From: Oceanirhabdus sp942490885
GTDB lineage: Bacteria; Bacillota; Clostridia; Clostridiales; Clostridiaceae
DNA length: 64,000 nt
Direction of reading: 5' to 3'
Assembly: GCA_942490885.1 (NCBI GenBank)
Contig: CALNYT010000002.1
Location: forward strand, 2,914,001 to 2,978,000
Below, piece by piece: positions 28,217 through 37,182 of this stretch; positions within the stretch are counted from its first letter, which is position 1; every line of letters starts with the position of its first letter. The position numbers and the translations under genes are program-made. The notes under the pieces were generated by a model that was given only the letters and a program-made list of their open reading frames with translations, was not told the DNA's origin and made no database searches.

Positions 28217-29160
28217 TAGTCTACCTCCTTAAATGCACCTGACATTTTCATGTTTATTAAACTCAATGTACCAATTACTATGAAAATAAGTACACTTAAA
28301 GCTGAGGCAATGTTGAATAGATTATTATTCATTGCCAATTTATACGCTGCACTTATAAGTATATCTGTACTTCCTGCAAATTGTGATCCACCAGCCACTC
28401 TTGGTCCACCACCAGTAATTAAGAATGCATTCATAAAGTTATTAAAGTTAAATGCAAAAGAAGAAATTAACAGAGGTAAAGTTGATGACATTATTGAAGG
28501 TAAAGTTATTTTAGTAAACTTAGTCCACCAATTAGCACCATCAATGTCGGCTGCTTCATAGTATGTCTGTGGTATCGCAGATAATGCCCCAAGACAAACA
28601 TTCATCATATATGGGAACCCTAACCAAAGATTAACTATAATCAATCCAAATCTTGCCCAAAACACATTGCTCATCCATGGAATTGGGTCTGAAATAATAC
28701 CTAAATTTTGAAGTAGTATATTTATTCCACCATAAGTTTCATGAAGTAATCCCTTCCATGAAAGAATAGCTATAGTTGCTGGCAATGCCCAAGGAATTAC
28801 TAAAAAGGCTTTATATACATTACTTTCTTTCATATCTGGGTTATTTAAAACAATAGCAAATAGCAAACCAATAAAATACGTTCCTAGTACTGATAAAATT
28901 GCATAAATAAATGTCCAAATAAAGACTGGTAAAAATACTTTTGATAAGGGTCCTGTAAGAATATTTGCAAAGTTTTTGAACCCTACGAAAGTATAATCAT
29001 CTAGATGCTTTACAGAATAATTTGTAAAAGCTATATATATAGTATATAATATTGGGAGTAAGGATAATAACGAAATTGATATTAATGCGGGTGATAGATA
29101 CCCATAAGGTCTTAAGCTGTCTCTTAAAGACCTTTTTTGCTTTTTAGCTTTAATTTCCAT
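28216..29160 (-). CDS. malF: Maltodextrin ABC transporter permease, MalF type
   Basis: This 314-residue membrane protein is of the short, Gram-positive MalF type. The EAA loop is YEAADIDGANWWTKFTKITLPSI. The first membrane segment lies around residues 20-42 (PALISISLLSLLPILYTIYI), and FMNAFLITGGGPRVAGGS marks the periplasm-facing loop seen in sugar permeases. It lies between malE (73 bases upstream) and malG (overlapping by one base) in one operon. Confidence 0.92.
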   Translation of the reverse strand: MEIKAKKQKRSLRDSLRPYGYLSPALISISLLSLLPILYTIYIAFTNYSVKHLDDYTFVGFKNFANILTGPLSKVFLPVFIWTFIYAILSVLGTYFIGLLFAIVLNNPDMKESNVYKAFLVIPWALPATIAILSWKGLLHETYGGINILLQNLGIISDPIPWMSNVFWARFGLIIVNLWLGFPYMMNVCLGALSAIPQTYYEAADIDGANWWTKFTKITLPSIMSSTLPLLISSFAFNFNNFMNAFLITGGGPRVAGGSQFAGSTDILISAAYKLAMNNNLFNIASALSVLIFIVIGTLSLINMKMSGAFKEVD

Positions 29161-29232
29161 AGGTCTCCTCCTTTGGATTTTTCATATGATTGATAAAAAA
29201 AAGGGGGGGTAACACTAGTCCCCCCTGTATTA

Positions 29233-30471
29233 CTACTCTGCGTTTTGTAATTCAATTGCTTCTTTAACGTCCGCTTCAACTTGCTTAGCAAAATCTTCTG
29301 GAGAAATTTCTCCTGTAGTTAATATTTTGAAAGATTCATTCTGTCCCCAAACACTTTGCATTTCTGGAATGTTAGGCATTGGAATTCCGAAAGTAGCTTG
29401 CTTAGCAAACCCTGCTGTTATTTCATCATTTTTAATATCATCATTATCTAAATGTGATTTTCTAACAGGTAATCTGTTGAAGTGAGATTTTTCACTTACA
29501 TACTTTGCAAATTCCCATGCTGTATCTTGCTTATCACTCTTAGAGTTAACAAATGCTACTTGAACACCTAAGAAAGTAGGTGGAACTTCACCATTGATTT
29601 TTGGCATTGGAGCAACACCAAAGTTTACACCAGCTTCTTCAAATCCAGCTCTATCCCATGCACCACTTATATAAAAAGCAATTTCACCATTTGTGAATTT
29701 ACCTTTAGCGATATCACCACTAATATCTTTTGGCATTAATTTATACTTAAGAACAAAATCTTGTAACATTTGATATCCTGGAATTGCTGCTTCACCTAAT
29801 CCAATTTTTTCAGGAGATAAATTTCCATTATCATCTTTACCGAAAACATATCCACCGTTTCCAGCAATTATTGGGAAGTTGAAGTATAGGTTATTTGCAT
29901 CAAACATAAATCCTTTTTCTTGACCTATTTTTATTAATTCTTCCATAGTTTCTGGAGCATTTTCAACTAAATCTTTATTATAGTATAAAGCTATAGATTC
30001 CATTCCCATTGGAATTGCATACGCTTGATTATTAAACATTACAGCTTCTAATGCTGATTGTTGGAAATCTTCTGTTATTATTCCTTCTGGAACTTTAGCT
30101 AATAATTTAGCTTGATCTAAAGTTCCTAAGTTATCATGTGGGAATCCAACGTAAACATCAGGACCTTTTGCACTATTTGCTGCTTGAAGATAATTCTGGA
30201 AATCTGCTTTATCATAAATTACATTAACCTTATTTCCAGTTTCATCAGCCCACTCAAGAGCTATCTTTTCTAAATCTGCAACTTCTTCTTCTGTAAAGTG
30301 TGACCAAATATTTAACTCAACTGGTCCTTTTGTTTCACTTTTACTTTGCTCATTGTTACCATTTTTGTTATTTGCTTTATCACCACAACCAACGAAGGCT
30401 AATGATACTGCAAGAACTGTTAGAATTGACATCAATACTTTAAAATGCTTATTCATAGGTGTACCCCCCAA
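29233..30471 (-). CDS. malE: Maltodextrin-binding lipoprotein, MalE type
   Basis: This 412-residue extracytoplasmic solute-binding protein starts with a lipoprotein signal: basic N-terminus, hydrophobic core, and lipobox AFVGC with the lipidated Cys near residue 28, then a Ser/Asn/Lys-rich linker. The mature part has the family-1 binding-protein pattern (LNIWSHFTEEEVADLEKIA, GPDVYVGFPHDN, GEIAFYISGAWD). It delivers maltooligosaccharides to MalF/MalG. It is the first gene of the operon, with a strong promoter and a cre/LacI-family-like site upstream. A short GC-rich run of Gs and Cs (29201-29225) lies between malE and malF. Confidence 0.93.
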   Translation of the reverse strand: MGGTPMNKHFKVLMSILTVLAVSLAFVGCGDKANNKNGNNEQSKSETKGPVELNIWSHFTEEEVADLEKIALEWADETGNKVNVIYDKADFQNYLQAANSAKGPDVYVGFPHDNLGTLDQAKLLAKVPEGIITEDFQQSALEAVMFNNQAYAIPMGMESIALYYNKDLVENAPETMEELIKIGQEKGFMFDANNLYFNFPIIAGNGGYVFGKDDNGNLSPEKIGLGEAAIPGYQMLQDFVLKYKLMPKDISGDIAKGKFTNGEIAFYISGAWDRAGFEEAGVNFGVAPMPKINGEVPPTFLGVQVAFVNSKSDKQDTAWEFAKYVSEKSHFNRLPVRKSHLDNDDIKNDEITAGFAKQATFGIPMPNIPEMQSVWGQNESFKILTTGEISPEDFAKQVEADVKEAIELQNAE

Positions 30472-30512
30472 TAAATTTTTTTTGTAATGTAATTACTTAT
30501 TAAATCACTTTA

Positions 30513-30567
30513 TGAAACCGCTTGCATTTCATATTTTTATTATACAAGCTGTCTTTTCATTAGTCAA
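30513..30567 (-). promoter_or_regulatory. malE promoter with an overlapping downstream cre-like operator
   Basis: On the minus strand TTGACT (30562-30567) and TATAAT (30539-30544) are separated by exactly 17 bases. About 12 bases downstream of the -10, positions 30513-30526 on the plus strand read TGAAACCGCTTGCA, which matches the catabolite-responsive (cre) consensus at all but one position. A repressor here would block the start site, so carbon catabolite repression (CcpA) or a MalR-type LacI regulator is inferred. Confidence 0.7.
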
Positions 30568-30874
30568 TAATTTTATTTTATAAATGCAGTAGTTTGTAAT
30601 ATATATTTCTTTCTTAGAAATTCCATTTTAACCTTACTTATGATAAGATTTCTCGAAATTTCATTTTAGAAATAATATTGATTAATATTATCTGTGGATT
30701 GCGCTGTTTCTTATTTGCATGAAGCAATACCATTTGTCAGACTTTATGAATTTTTATTAAAATTTAATTACTTGATAATAGCTTAGCAATAAAATTTTCA
30801 TTAACTATTTTAATATTATTTGTAGTATATTACTTTTTATTCTTGTAAAATCAACAAATAACTGCATATCTAGA

Positions 30875-30886
30875 GCAATCGTTTGC
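30875..30886 (+). promoter_or_regulatory. LacI-family-type operator upstream of the membrane GH13 gene
   Basis: GCAATCGTTTGC is a near-palindrome (centre CG) of the kind bound by LacI/GalR-family regulators such as MalR and CcpA. It lies about 80 bases before the TTG start and shares the core CGNTTGCATTT with the malE site, suggesting joint control of the divergent genes. Confidence 0.5.
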
Positions 30887-30964
30887 ATTTATTCTCTTAA
30901 TATATTGCTTTATTTTTTTAGTTGCATTATTCTAGATATATATTAACATAAAGGGGGTATTATT

Positions 30965-32557
30965 TTGAATTTTTTTAATAAATCAAAAAGGACACTTATG
31001 ATTTATTTAGTGAGCTGCATAGTGCTATTTTCACTTATAAGCATTGGTTACTATGCGAAAATAGCAAATGCAAGAAAAGAAGTAACCAAAAATATTAAAT
31101 ATGCATATGAAACTCAAAAGAATGGAGATATTTATTATCAGATATTTGTGCGCTCATTTAGCGACTCTAACAATGATGGAATAGGAGATTTAAATGGAAT
31201 CACTAACAAACTTGATTATTTAAATACTTTAGGAATTACTGGTATTTGGTTGTCACCAATATTCGAATCTCCTAGTTATCACGGATATGATGTAGTTGAT
31301 TACAAAAATGTAGATTCTGAGTTCGGTACAATTGATGACTTAAAAACGCTTCTAAATGAATGTCATAGTAGAAATATTAAAGTTATTTTAGATTTCATTC
31401 CAAATCACACAAGTGATCAGCATCAATGGTTTAAAGAAGCTATTAGTTCAGAGAATAATAAATATAGAGATTATTATGTTTGGGCTAACGAGAGTACTAA
31501 TTTAAATACTATCTCACCAGTAGGTAATAAAGCTTGGGCTAAAGCTAGTAATAGTTATTATTATACTACCTTTTGGTCAGGAATGCCTGATTTAAATTTT
31601 GATAATCCTCAAGTTCAAAAAGAAATCATCGATACAGCAAAGTGGTGGTTAGATATTGGAGTAGACGGATTCCGCATAGACGCTGCCCTACATATATTTG
31701 AACCTGAAAGATTTGATGATTCCATAGCTTGGTGGGATACATTTAGAGAATCATTGGCTGCCTACAAAAAAGACACTTATTTGGTAGCTGAAATTTGGAG
31801 TTCACCAAGTGTAATTTCATCTTATTTTAATGTTATGGATTCTTGCTTCAATTTCAATATAGGTAAACCGATAATGAGTGCAGTAAATTCAGGTTTTGCC
31901 TCTGAATTACGTAGTGACTTAAATGCAATTTATAAAAATTATAGTCATGAATTAACCGACTCCTATGTAGATGCACCATTCTTAACAAATCATGATATGG
32001 AAAGAGTTATGTCCTTAGTAGCTTCTGAAAATCAAGCAAAAGTTGCAGCTAGTATATATCTAACTTTACCAGGAAACCCCTTCATATATTATGGTGAAGA
32101 AATTGGTATGAAGGGTAAAAAACCTGATGAATTTTTACGTGAGCCATTCATTTGGAATGGAGAAAGAAAAGATGGTGAAACTTCGTGGCAAAAGATAAAA
32201 TATAATCTTGATACAACTCCAGCAAATAAACAATTGACTGATTTAAAATCAATATTTTCCCATTACAAAGATCTTATCAATTATAGAAAAGAAGATCTCA
32301 CTTTATCAACAGGTAATATTGAATTTATTAAAGTTCAGGGAAAGCTTCTTTCATTCTACAGGTTCACAGATGAACAAAATGAATTAGTTATTCATAATGT
32401 AAGTGCTGATCAAGTTAAAGCTGAATTTAAGATTGATAGATCTCTTACTGGTACAATCCTCAAGGTATTTAATTGTAACGAAAATATAGATTTTTCTTAT
32501 CATAATGAGATCATTAAAATAACAATGCCACCTTACTCTTCAATCATTGTTAAATAA
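30965..32557 (+). CDS. Membrane-anchored or secreted GH13 alpha-amylase
   Basis: This 530-residue protein starts at a TTG nine bases after AAGGGGG. Residues 10-30 form one hydrophobic segment (LMIYLVSCIVLFSLISIGYY), either an uncleaved anchor or a signal peptide. LVSC resembles a lipobox but lies in the middle of the hydrophobic run. The GH13 motifs are DFIPNHTSD, GFRIDAALHI (nucleophile), YLVAEIWSS (acid/base) and LTNHDMERVM. It probably cuts starch or maltodextrins outside the cell for uptake by MalEFG, and it is divergent from malE with a shared 493-base regulatory region. Confidence 0.88.
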   Translation: MNFFNKSKRTLMIYLVSCIVLFSLISIGYYAKIANARKEVTKNIKYAYETQKNGDIYYQIFVRSFSDSNNDGIGDLNGITNKLDYLNTLGITGIWLSPIFESPSYHGYDVVDYKNVDSEFGTIDDLKTLLNECHSRNIKVILDFIPNHTSDQHQWFKEAISSENNKYRDYYVWANESTNLNTISPVGNKAWAKASNSYYYTTFWSGMPDLNFDNPQVQKEIIDTAKWWLDIGVDGFRIDAALHIFEPERFDDSIAWWDTFRESLAAYKKDTYLVAEIWSSPSVISSYFNVMDSCFNFNIGKPIMSAVNSGFASELRSDLNAIYKNYSHELTDSYVDAPFLTNHDMERVMSLVASENQAKVAASIYLTLPGNPFIYYGEEIGMKGKKPDEFLREPFIWNGERKDGETSWQKIKYNLDTTPANKQLTDLKSIFSHYKDLINYRKEDLTLSTGNIEFIKVQGKLLSFYRFTDEQNELVIHNVSADQVKAEFKIDRSLTGTILKVFNCNENIDFSYHNEIIKITMPPYSSIIVK

Positions 32558-32648
32558 ATATAGTAACAAACCACTTTATTTTTGATTTTAGGTACGAATA
32601 TAAATCAGATAAATATAATATATTAGAACAATTATAAGGTGATTTTTT

Positions 32649-33179
32649 ATGAGTTATACCGTCAAAAGTGGTCAACCTCAAGGAATTGCTAATAATAATA
32701 GCAATTTTTTAAGAGAAGCTTTAATAGGGGAAATCGTAGCTATTAATGATTATTCTCATCATATAGCTCTTTGTCCAATCAACGAAGTTTCAAAAGAACT
32801 TACACATATTATGAAAGAAGAAAAAAAACATTATGGTATGTTTCTTGAACTTGTACGAAAAAATGATGATGTACAGATGGAAAAGTATCTTGAAATTATG
32901 AAAAACCATCATAGAAGAAAACCATCTCACAAAAAGAATAGATATACTTATGAAGCAGAAAAAATTCATATAATTAACCTTCTTAGCTTTATTAGACAAG
33001 ATATCAAAGGAGAACTTGAAGCCATCATAGCTTATGAACACATTCTTTCAAATACAACAGACAAAACAATTATCACAACTTTAAATTCTGTAATAGGTGA
33101 TGAAAAGGAACATGTGGAGGAACTCACAAAAATTTTATTGAAATACGATAATGATTTATATGGCCCTATCGAACCTTAG
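32649..33179 (+). CDS. Ferritin-like (four-helix diiron) protein
   Basis: This 176-residue protein has two helical-pair motifs of the rubrerythrin/ferritin-like superfamily: GEIVAINDY with EEKKHYGMF, and GELEAIIAYEHI with DEKEHVEEL, giving the E...ExxH pairs of a diiron site. There is no rubredoxin tail. A middle segment (HHRRKPSHKKNRYTYE) is basic. The physiological role (oxygen or peroxide scavenging, or a spore-associated role as in some coat-like ferritin-fold proteins) cannot be told. A small hairpin, AAAAGTAC / GTACTTTT (33181-33200), follows the stop. Confidence 0.8.
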   Translation: MSYTVKSGQPQGIANNNSNFLREALIGEIVAINDYSHHIALCPINEVSKELTHIMKEEKKHYGMFLELVRKNDDVQMEKYLEIMKNHHRRKPSHKKNRYTYEAEKIHIINLLSFIRQDIKGELEAIIAYEHILSNTTDKTIITTLNSVIGDEKEHVEELTKILLKYDNDLYGPIEP

Positions 33180-33215
33180 CAAAAGTACTTACGTACTTTT
33201 GAGTTGAGAATGGTA

Positions 33216-33250
33216 AGTTGAGAGTGGAGAACCACTCACCACTCTCAACT
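33216..33250. repeat. Dispersed palindromic repeat, short copy (C)
   Basis: A perfect 12-base inverted repeat AGTTGAGAGTGG / CCACTCTCAACT with an AGAACCACTCA loop. The outer sequence (AGTTGAGAGTGGAGAAC) is the same as the start of the copies at 36119 and 47391. This copy lacks the core present in those two. It lies between the ferritin-like gene and the thiamine-binding protein gene. Confidence 0.75.
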
Positions 33251-33329
33251 CTAAGTTTGTTTTTACTAATGAGAATATTTTATCAGCAAAGGGTAAAAAT
33301 AAACCTAAAAAGCAAAGGAGTTAATTATT

Positions 33330-33569
33330 ATGATTACTGCTGAGGTTGCTGTTTACCCTTTAAAAACTAATCATGCAACAAACGTTATTAATGAATCAAT
33401 TAAATCTCTTGAAAATCAAAATGTAAATTACTGTGTAGGTTCAATGAATACAACTATTACTGGAACTAGAGATGAAATTTTTTCTTCTCTCAATCATATG
33501 TTCGATGAAGCAGAGCGCAGTGGTGGAGAAGTGAGTATGGTTGTTACCCTTAGTAATGCTTGTAAATAA
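33330..33569 (+). CDS. Thiamine-binding protein of the YkoF/MTH1187 family
   Basis: This 79-residue protein has the ferredoxin-like fold pattern of the family (ITAEVAVYPLKTNHATNVINESI, CVGSMNTTITGTRDEIFSSL, GGEVSMVVTLSNAC). These proteins bind thiamine or related pyrimidines, and the clostridial versions are single-domain. An AAAGGAG ribosome binding site is seen. It is not part of the thi operon at 43.6-47 kb, and no riboswitch is visible ahead of it. Confidence 0.8.
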   Translation: MITAEVAVYPLKTNHATNVINESIKSLENQNVNYCVGSMNTTITGTRDEIFSSLNHMFDEAERSGGEVSMVVTLSNACK

Positions 33570-33606
33570 TCTTCATTAGTAATATATGTATTTAAATCCC
33601 TAAATT

Positions 33607-33642
33607 AGAGAAGCCTTAAAAAAATTATTTTAAGGCTTCTCT
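33607..33642. terminator. Bidirectional terminator between convergent genes
   Basis: A long perfect inverted repeat AGAGAAGCCTTAAAA / TTTTAAGGCTTCTCT with a short loop has AATTTT on one side and AAATTAG on the other. It separates the thiamine-binding gene (plus) from fliB (minus). Confidence 0.85.
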
Positions 33643-33646
33643 AATT

Positions 33647-34780
33647 TTACATAATTTTTGATATATTCTCTTCATAAAATTTATAAAACTCTACATTATG
33701 CTCATAACTTTTGTAAAAAACCTGTATAAATTCAATAATTTCATTTTCTAATTCTTTTTCTTTATATAATGAAAAAATAGATTTAAATAAATAATATTTT
33801 TCCAGAATCTTGTCTAGTCCTACTAAAATATTTGAATGTGAGTTTAAGGGATATAAACTCATAAAAATGGAATTGATAATAAGATTTCTATAAATATAAT
33901 CATAGTCTGATTTTTTAAGATTATTTTCATAGTCTTCAATATTATTTTTTTCTTTTAATAGTTTAATAATCTTTCCCTTCAACTTTAAGTTTGTTGCTGA
34001 GTGGTCAGATAGCTTCGATAAAAAACTAATCATTTTTTCATATTCAATGTGCTTAATCTCGTTTATTAATAATCCACATTTTTGATTTTGACTATTGTAA
34101 TTCTCTATCTCATCAATAATTTTTTCAATTCCATAAATATCATTATCTTTCCATTTACCTTGTAATTCGCTGATAAAACATCTAGTAATTAATAAATTCC
34201 GCGAAAAATTTTCTCCTTTTATATTAAAAATATTTATTATAGCACTTCTTATCTCCCAAAAAAATGAATTTTCAATAGATTCAACATCATATTCTAGAGA
34301 ATCAAAAATTCTTTTTATATTAAAATTATCTCTTATTTTTTCCTCATCTTCTAAGAATTCAAACTGATCTCTTTGTAATAATATTAATCTAGCAGCCTCA
34401 GGACATGACAACTTAGCACTTTTCTCATAAATTCCATCAACAATATTGTAAACTCTTGGATAGTGATAACATGTTGATGAAAGAAAATCTTCACCATGTT
34501 CACATTGTATATCACATAAATTTTTCTCATTTAAAAACGTACACCTATTTTTATCTTTTGTTAATGTACGGGCATAATCAATACTATTCTCTTTGTCTAC
34601 TAATTCCAATTTCCCACTAAATATATTGTTATTTTTTCCCATTAAATCGTAATATTTTAAATATGTTTCTTCATCAATAGGTATGGACCAACCAGCACAA
34701 CAAGTATCTTCGCAATTTGGACCAATACACTTAAAACTCTTCATATATTTAGGTATGAAAACCTCTTTATTTTCTGCCAT
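33647..34780 (-). CDS. fliB: FliB-family flagellin lysine-N-methylase
   Basis: This 377-residue protein has the Cys-rich FliB N-terminus, MKSFKCIGPNCEDTCCAGW, and further cysteines in CTFLNEKNLCDIQCEHG and STCYHYPR, a pattern that suggests an Fe-S cluster. In Salmonella FliB methylates lysines of flagellin; clostridial members are assumed to do likewise. It is a single gene here, away from the chemotaxis cluster at the left edge. The start is supported by GGGGAGAAAAAA. Confidence 0.85.
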   Translation of the reverse strand: MAENKEVFIPKYMKSFKCIGPNCEDTCCAGWSIPIDEETYLKYYDLMGKNNNIFSGKLELVDKENSIDYARTLTKDKNRCTFLNEKNLCDIQCEHGEDFLSSTCYHYPRVYNIVDGIYEKSAKLSCPEAARLILLQRDQFEFLEDEEKIRDNFNIKRIFDSLEYDVESIENSFFWEIRSAIINIFNIKGENFSRNLLITRCFISELQGKWKDNDIYGIEKIIDEIENYNSQNQKCGLLINEIKHIEYEKMISFLSKLSDHSATNLKLKGKIIKLLKEKNNIEDYENNLKKSDYDYIYRNLIINSIFMSLYPLNSHSNILVGLDKILEKYYLFKSIFSLYKEKELENEIIEFIQVFYKSYEHNVEFYKFYEENISKIM

Positions 34781-35012
34781 TTTTTTCTCCCCATTTATTC
34801 TTTATTCTTTTTTCATTATTCTTTATTTATACTACATCATATAAACATAAAAATAAACAATTTTTAAATAATGGGAATCGATATATGGATTCCCATTATT
34901 TGTCCTTTACATTTTTTTAAATATATATTATGCTTAAAAGGTATATTATGAAAAATGCTTTGATAATCAAATATATTGATTTTCAAATATAAATATGAAA
35001 TGAGGTATTTAT

Positions 35013-36083
35013 ATGAATTTTAAACCTTTAAAAATAGGCAATATAGAAGTACCAATACCAATTATCCAAGGTGGAATGGGTGTTGGAATATCCTTATCTA
35101 ATCTCGCTGGAGCAGTGGCTAAACTTGGTGGAGTAGGTGTTATTTCAGCTGCACAACCTGGATATTTAGAGAAGGATTTTAGAGAAGATGCTCTGAAAGC
35201 TAATATAAGAGCACTAAAGAAACATATTGAAAAAGCAAAAGAAATTGCCCCTCAGGGTATTATTGGGGTAAATATAATGTGTGCAGCAACTAACTATGCA
35301 AAATTAGTTAAGGCATCTCTTGAAGCAGGTGCACATATGATTATTTCAGGAGCTGGTTTACCGTTAGATCTTCCATCTCTTTGTAAGAATTCTGATGTAA
35401 AATTAATACCGATAATATCTTCAAAAAAAGCTGCAGATATTATCTTAAAATACTGGATGAAAAAGCACAATAGATTACCAGATGCATTCATATATGAAGG
35501 TCCTAAAGCCGGAGGACACCTTGGTTTTAAAAGAGAAACTCTAGATTCATTAGAAAATTACAATACAGAAGAAGAAATTTCAAAAATCCTTAAAACATTG
35601 GATGAATATAAAGAAAAACAAAATCCAACAATTCCACTAATAGTAGCTGGGGGTGTTTTTACTGGTAAAGATATTGCTTCTTTCTTAAAACTTGGAGCAA
35701 GCGGAGTGCAAATAGGAAGTAGATTTGTAGCTACTCACGAATGTGATGCTTCTGAAGATTTTAAAAAAGCATACTTAAATAGTACTAAAGAAAATATAAC
35801 AATTATGCAAAGTCCTGTTGGCTTACCTGGAAGAGCAATAAATAATAAGTTTCTAAAAGCAGTATCAGAAGCTCGCCCAGATTTTCCTAAATGCTTTAAT
35901 TGTGTACAGAAATGCGATCCAAAAACAACACCTTTTTGCATCACAGATGCCCTTATTAATTCAGCAAAGGGCGATGTAGATAAGGGATTAATATTTTGCG
36001 GAAGCGAAACCTATAGAATTGATAAAATCGTCTCAGTTAAGGAACTTATGGATGAGTTAATAAATGATTTGAAAAATGCTTAG
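35013..36083 (+). CDS. Nitronate monooxygenase family FMN enzyme (2-nitropropane dioxygenase-like)
   Basis: This 356-residue TIM-barrel flavoprotein shows IPIIQGGMGVGISLSNLA near the N-terminus, the GPKAGGHLG loop with the catalytic-type His, and VAGGVFTGKDIASFLKLGASGVQIGSRF as the FMN phosphate site. The family includes nitronate monooxygenases and FabK enoyl-ACP reductases; FabK is less likely because of the CFNCVQKC...CDPKTTPFC cysteine-rich end. A GAGGT ribosome binding site precedes the ATG, and a terminator follows. Nothing around it suggests a pathway. Confidence 0.85.
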   Translation: MNFKPLKIGNIEVPIPIIQGGMGVGISLSNLAGAVAKLGGVGVISAAQPGYLEKDFREDALKANIRALKKHIEKAKEIAPQGIIGVNIMCAATNYAKLVKASLEAGAHMIISGAGLPLDLPSLCKNSDVKLIPIISSKKAADIILKYWMKKHNRLPDAFIYEGPKAGGHLGFKRETLDSLENYNTEEEISKILKTLDEYKEKQNPTIPLIVAGGVFTGKDIASFLKLGASGVQIGSRFVATHECDASEDFKKAYLNSTKENITIMQSPVGLPGRAINNKFLKAVSEARPDFPKCFNCVQKCDPKTTPFCITDALINSAKGDVDKGLIFCGSETYRIDKIVSVKELMDELINDLKNA

Positions 36084-36088
36084 ACATT

Positions 36089-36118
36089 AAAAAAGCACGG
36101 CAAGCCGTGCTTTTTTTT
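36089..36118 (+). terminator. Terminator after the nitronate monooxygenase gene
   Basis: AAAGCACGG / CCGTGCTTT with a CAAG loop, followed by eight Ts on the plus strand. Confidence 0.9.
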
Positions 36119-36199
36119 AGTTGAGAGTTAAAAGCGGAGAGTGGAGAACAATAATATTAAAATTTCACAAAGTGAAATATCAATCGTTCTACATTCTCC
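36119..36199. repeat. Dispersed palindromic repeat, long copy (A)
   Basis: The outer part reads AGTTGAGAGTTAAAAGCGGA then GAGTGGAGAAC. The core starts AATAATATTAAAATTTCAC and ends GTGAAATATCAATC (internal hairpin TTTCACAAAGTGAAA), followed by GTTCTACATTCTCC, the imperfect inverse of GGAGAGTGGAGAAC. The copy at 47319-47391 has the same outer part but its core is in the reverse orientation. Confidence 0.75.
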
Positions 36200-36214
36200 A
36201 TTATGTTTTAAGAT

Positions 36215-36892
36215 TTATGGTTTTATAGCTTTCCAAATATATCTCCACTCTCTATAAAATATTCCTGCACTATCAGTGTGCTCTATAAGTTGCTTTTCAA
36301 ATTCTTTATAATTTTTTGGATCTGTATAATCTACGTTCCCTGGAATTCTGGTAAGAAATTTTGCAAAATCGTCACGTGTATTAAAATACTCATAAGCTAA
36401 GAACTCTTTAATCTTGATATCTTTAAATCCAGCTTCTTTTAATCTTTTTACAACAATATCATATCTTTCACTGTGTATTCCAAATATTGTTCCACCTGAT
36501 TTCAAGCACTTATTATTTAAAATTATTGAAGTAGGACCTCTCCTACAGTAAATTAAATCAAATTCATATGAAGACAACACGTCGTCTCTAGAGTCAGTAC
36601 AAATAAAGTCTACATTGCAAATTTCTCTTTCTTCTTTTAATTTGTTAGCAATTCTAATCATTACTTCCGAAAAATCTGCTCCAATTAAATTTTCGCAATA
36701 TTGTGACATTTCCAAAGTAAAGTCACCATGTCCACATCCCATATCTAAAACACTATTACTATTTGACAACAAATGCATAAGTTCTTTTTCAAAAACATCT
36801 TCACCAGAATTGCCCACTTTACATGAATTCCAATTCTTTAAATATCCGCCTGTTTTTAATGCAATTGAATTGTACCACTCTTTTCCTCCCAT
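36215..36892 (-). CDS. Class I SAM-dependent methyltransferase
   Basis: This 225-residue protein has the SAM-binding motif I SVLDMGCGHGDFTLEM, an acidic residue after LIGADFSEV (motif II) and a DLIYCRRGPT region where motif IV is expected. The target (small molecule, quinone or protein) cannot be read from sequence. The ATG follows AAAGGAGGAATTT. It is a single gene bounded by the nitronate monooxygenase gene (convergent) and the tldE terminator region. Confidence 0.8.
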   Translation of the reverse strand: MGGKEWYNSIALKTGGYLKNWNSCKVGNSGEDVFEKELMHLLSNSNSVLDMGCGHGDFTLEMSQYCENLIGADFSEVMIRIANKLKEEREICNVDFICTDSRDDVLSSYEFDLIYCRRGPTSIILNNKCLKSGGTIFGIHSERYDIVVKRLKEAGFKDIKIKEFLAYEYFNTRDDFAKFLTRIPGNVDYTDPKNYKEFEKQLIEHTDSAGIFYREWRYIWKAIKP

Positions 36893-37148
36893 AAATTCCT
36901 CCTTTAATTTGTTACCTAATAGTATACCAAATTAAATACCTTATGTCAATTATTGTTAATTGTTTTAACTGAATTTTCAAACATTTCACCAATCTTACTT
37001 TCCCTATTAAACAACTCCCCATCCCCAATTACCATTTTCTTATTTAATCATATCATCAAATAATATAAACAACAACTGAAAACACTCTACATTTTCTAAC
37101 TTCAGTATAGCTATAAGATTTATCAACGCCATAACTCCCATAAATAAT

Positions 37149-37179
37149 AAAGCACAGAAATGCTTAGTTTCTGCGCTTT
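37149..37179 (-). terminator. Terminator after tldE
   Basis: AAAGCGCAGAAA / TTTCTGTGCTTT (one mismatch) with a short loop, followed by ATTATT on the minus strand, directly downstream of the tldE stop. Confidence 0.75.
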
Positions 37180-37182
37180 ATT

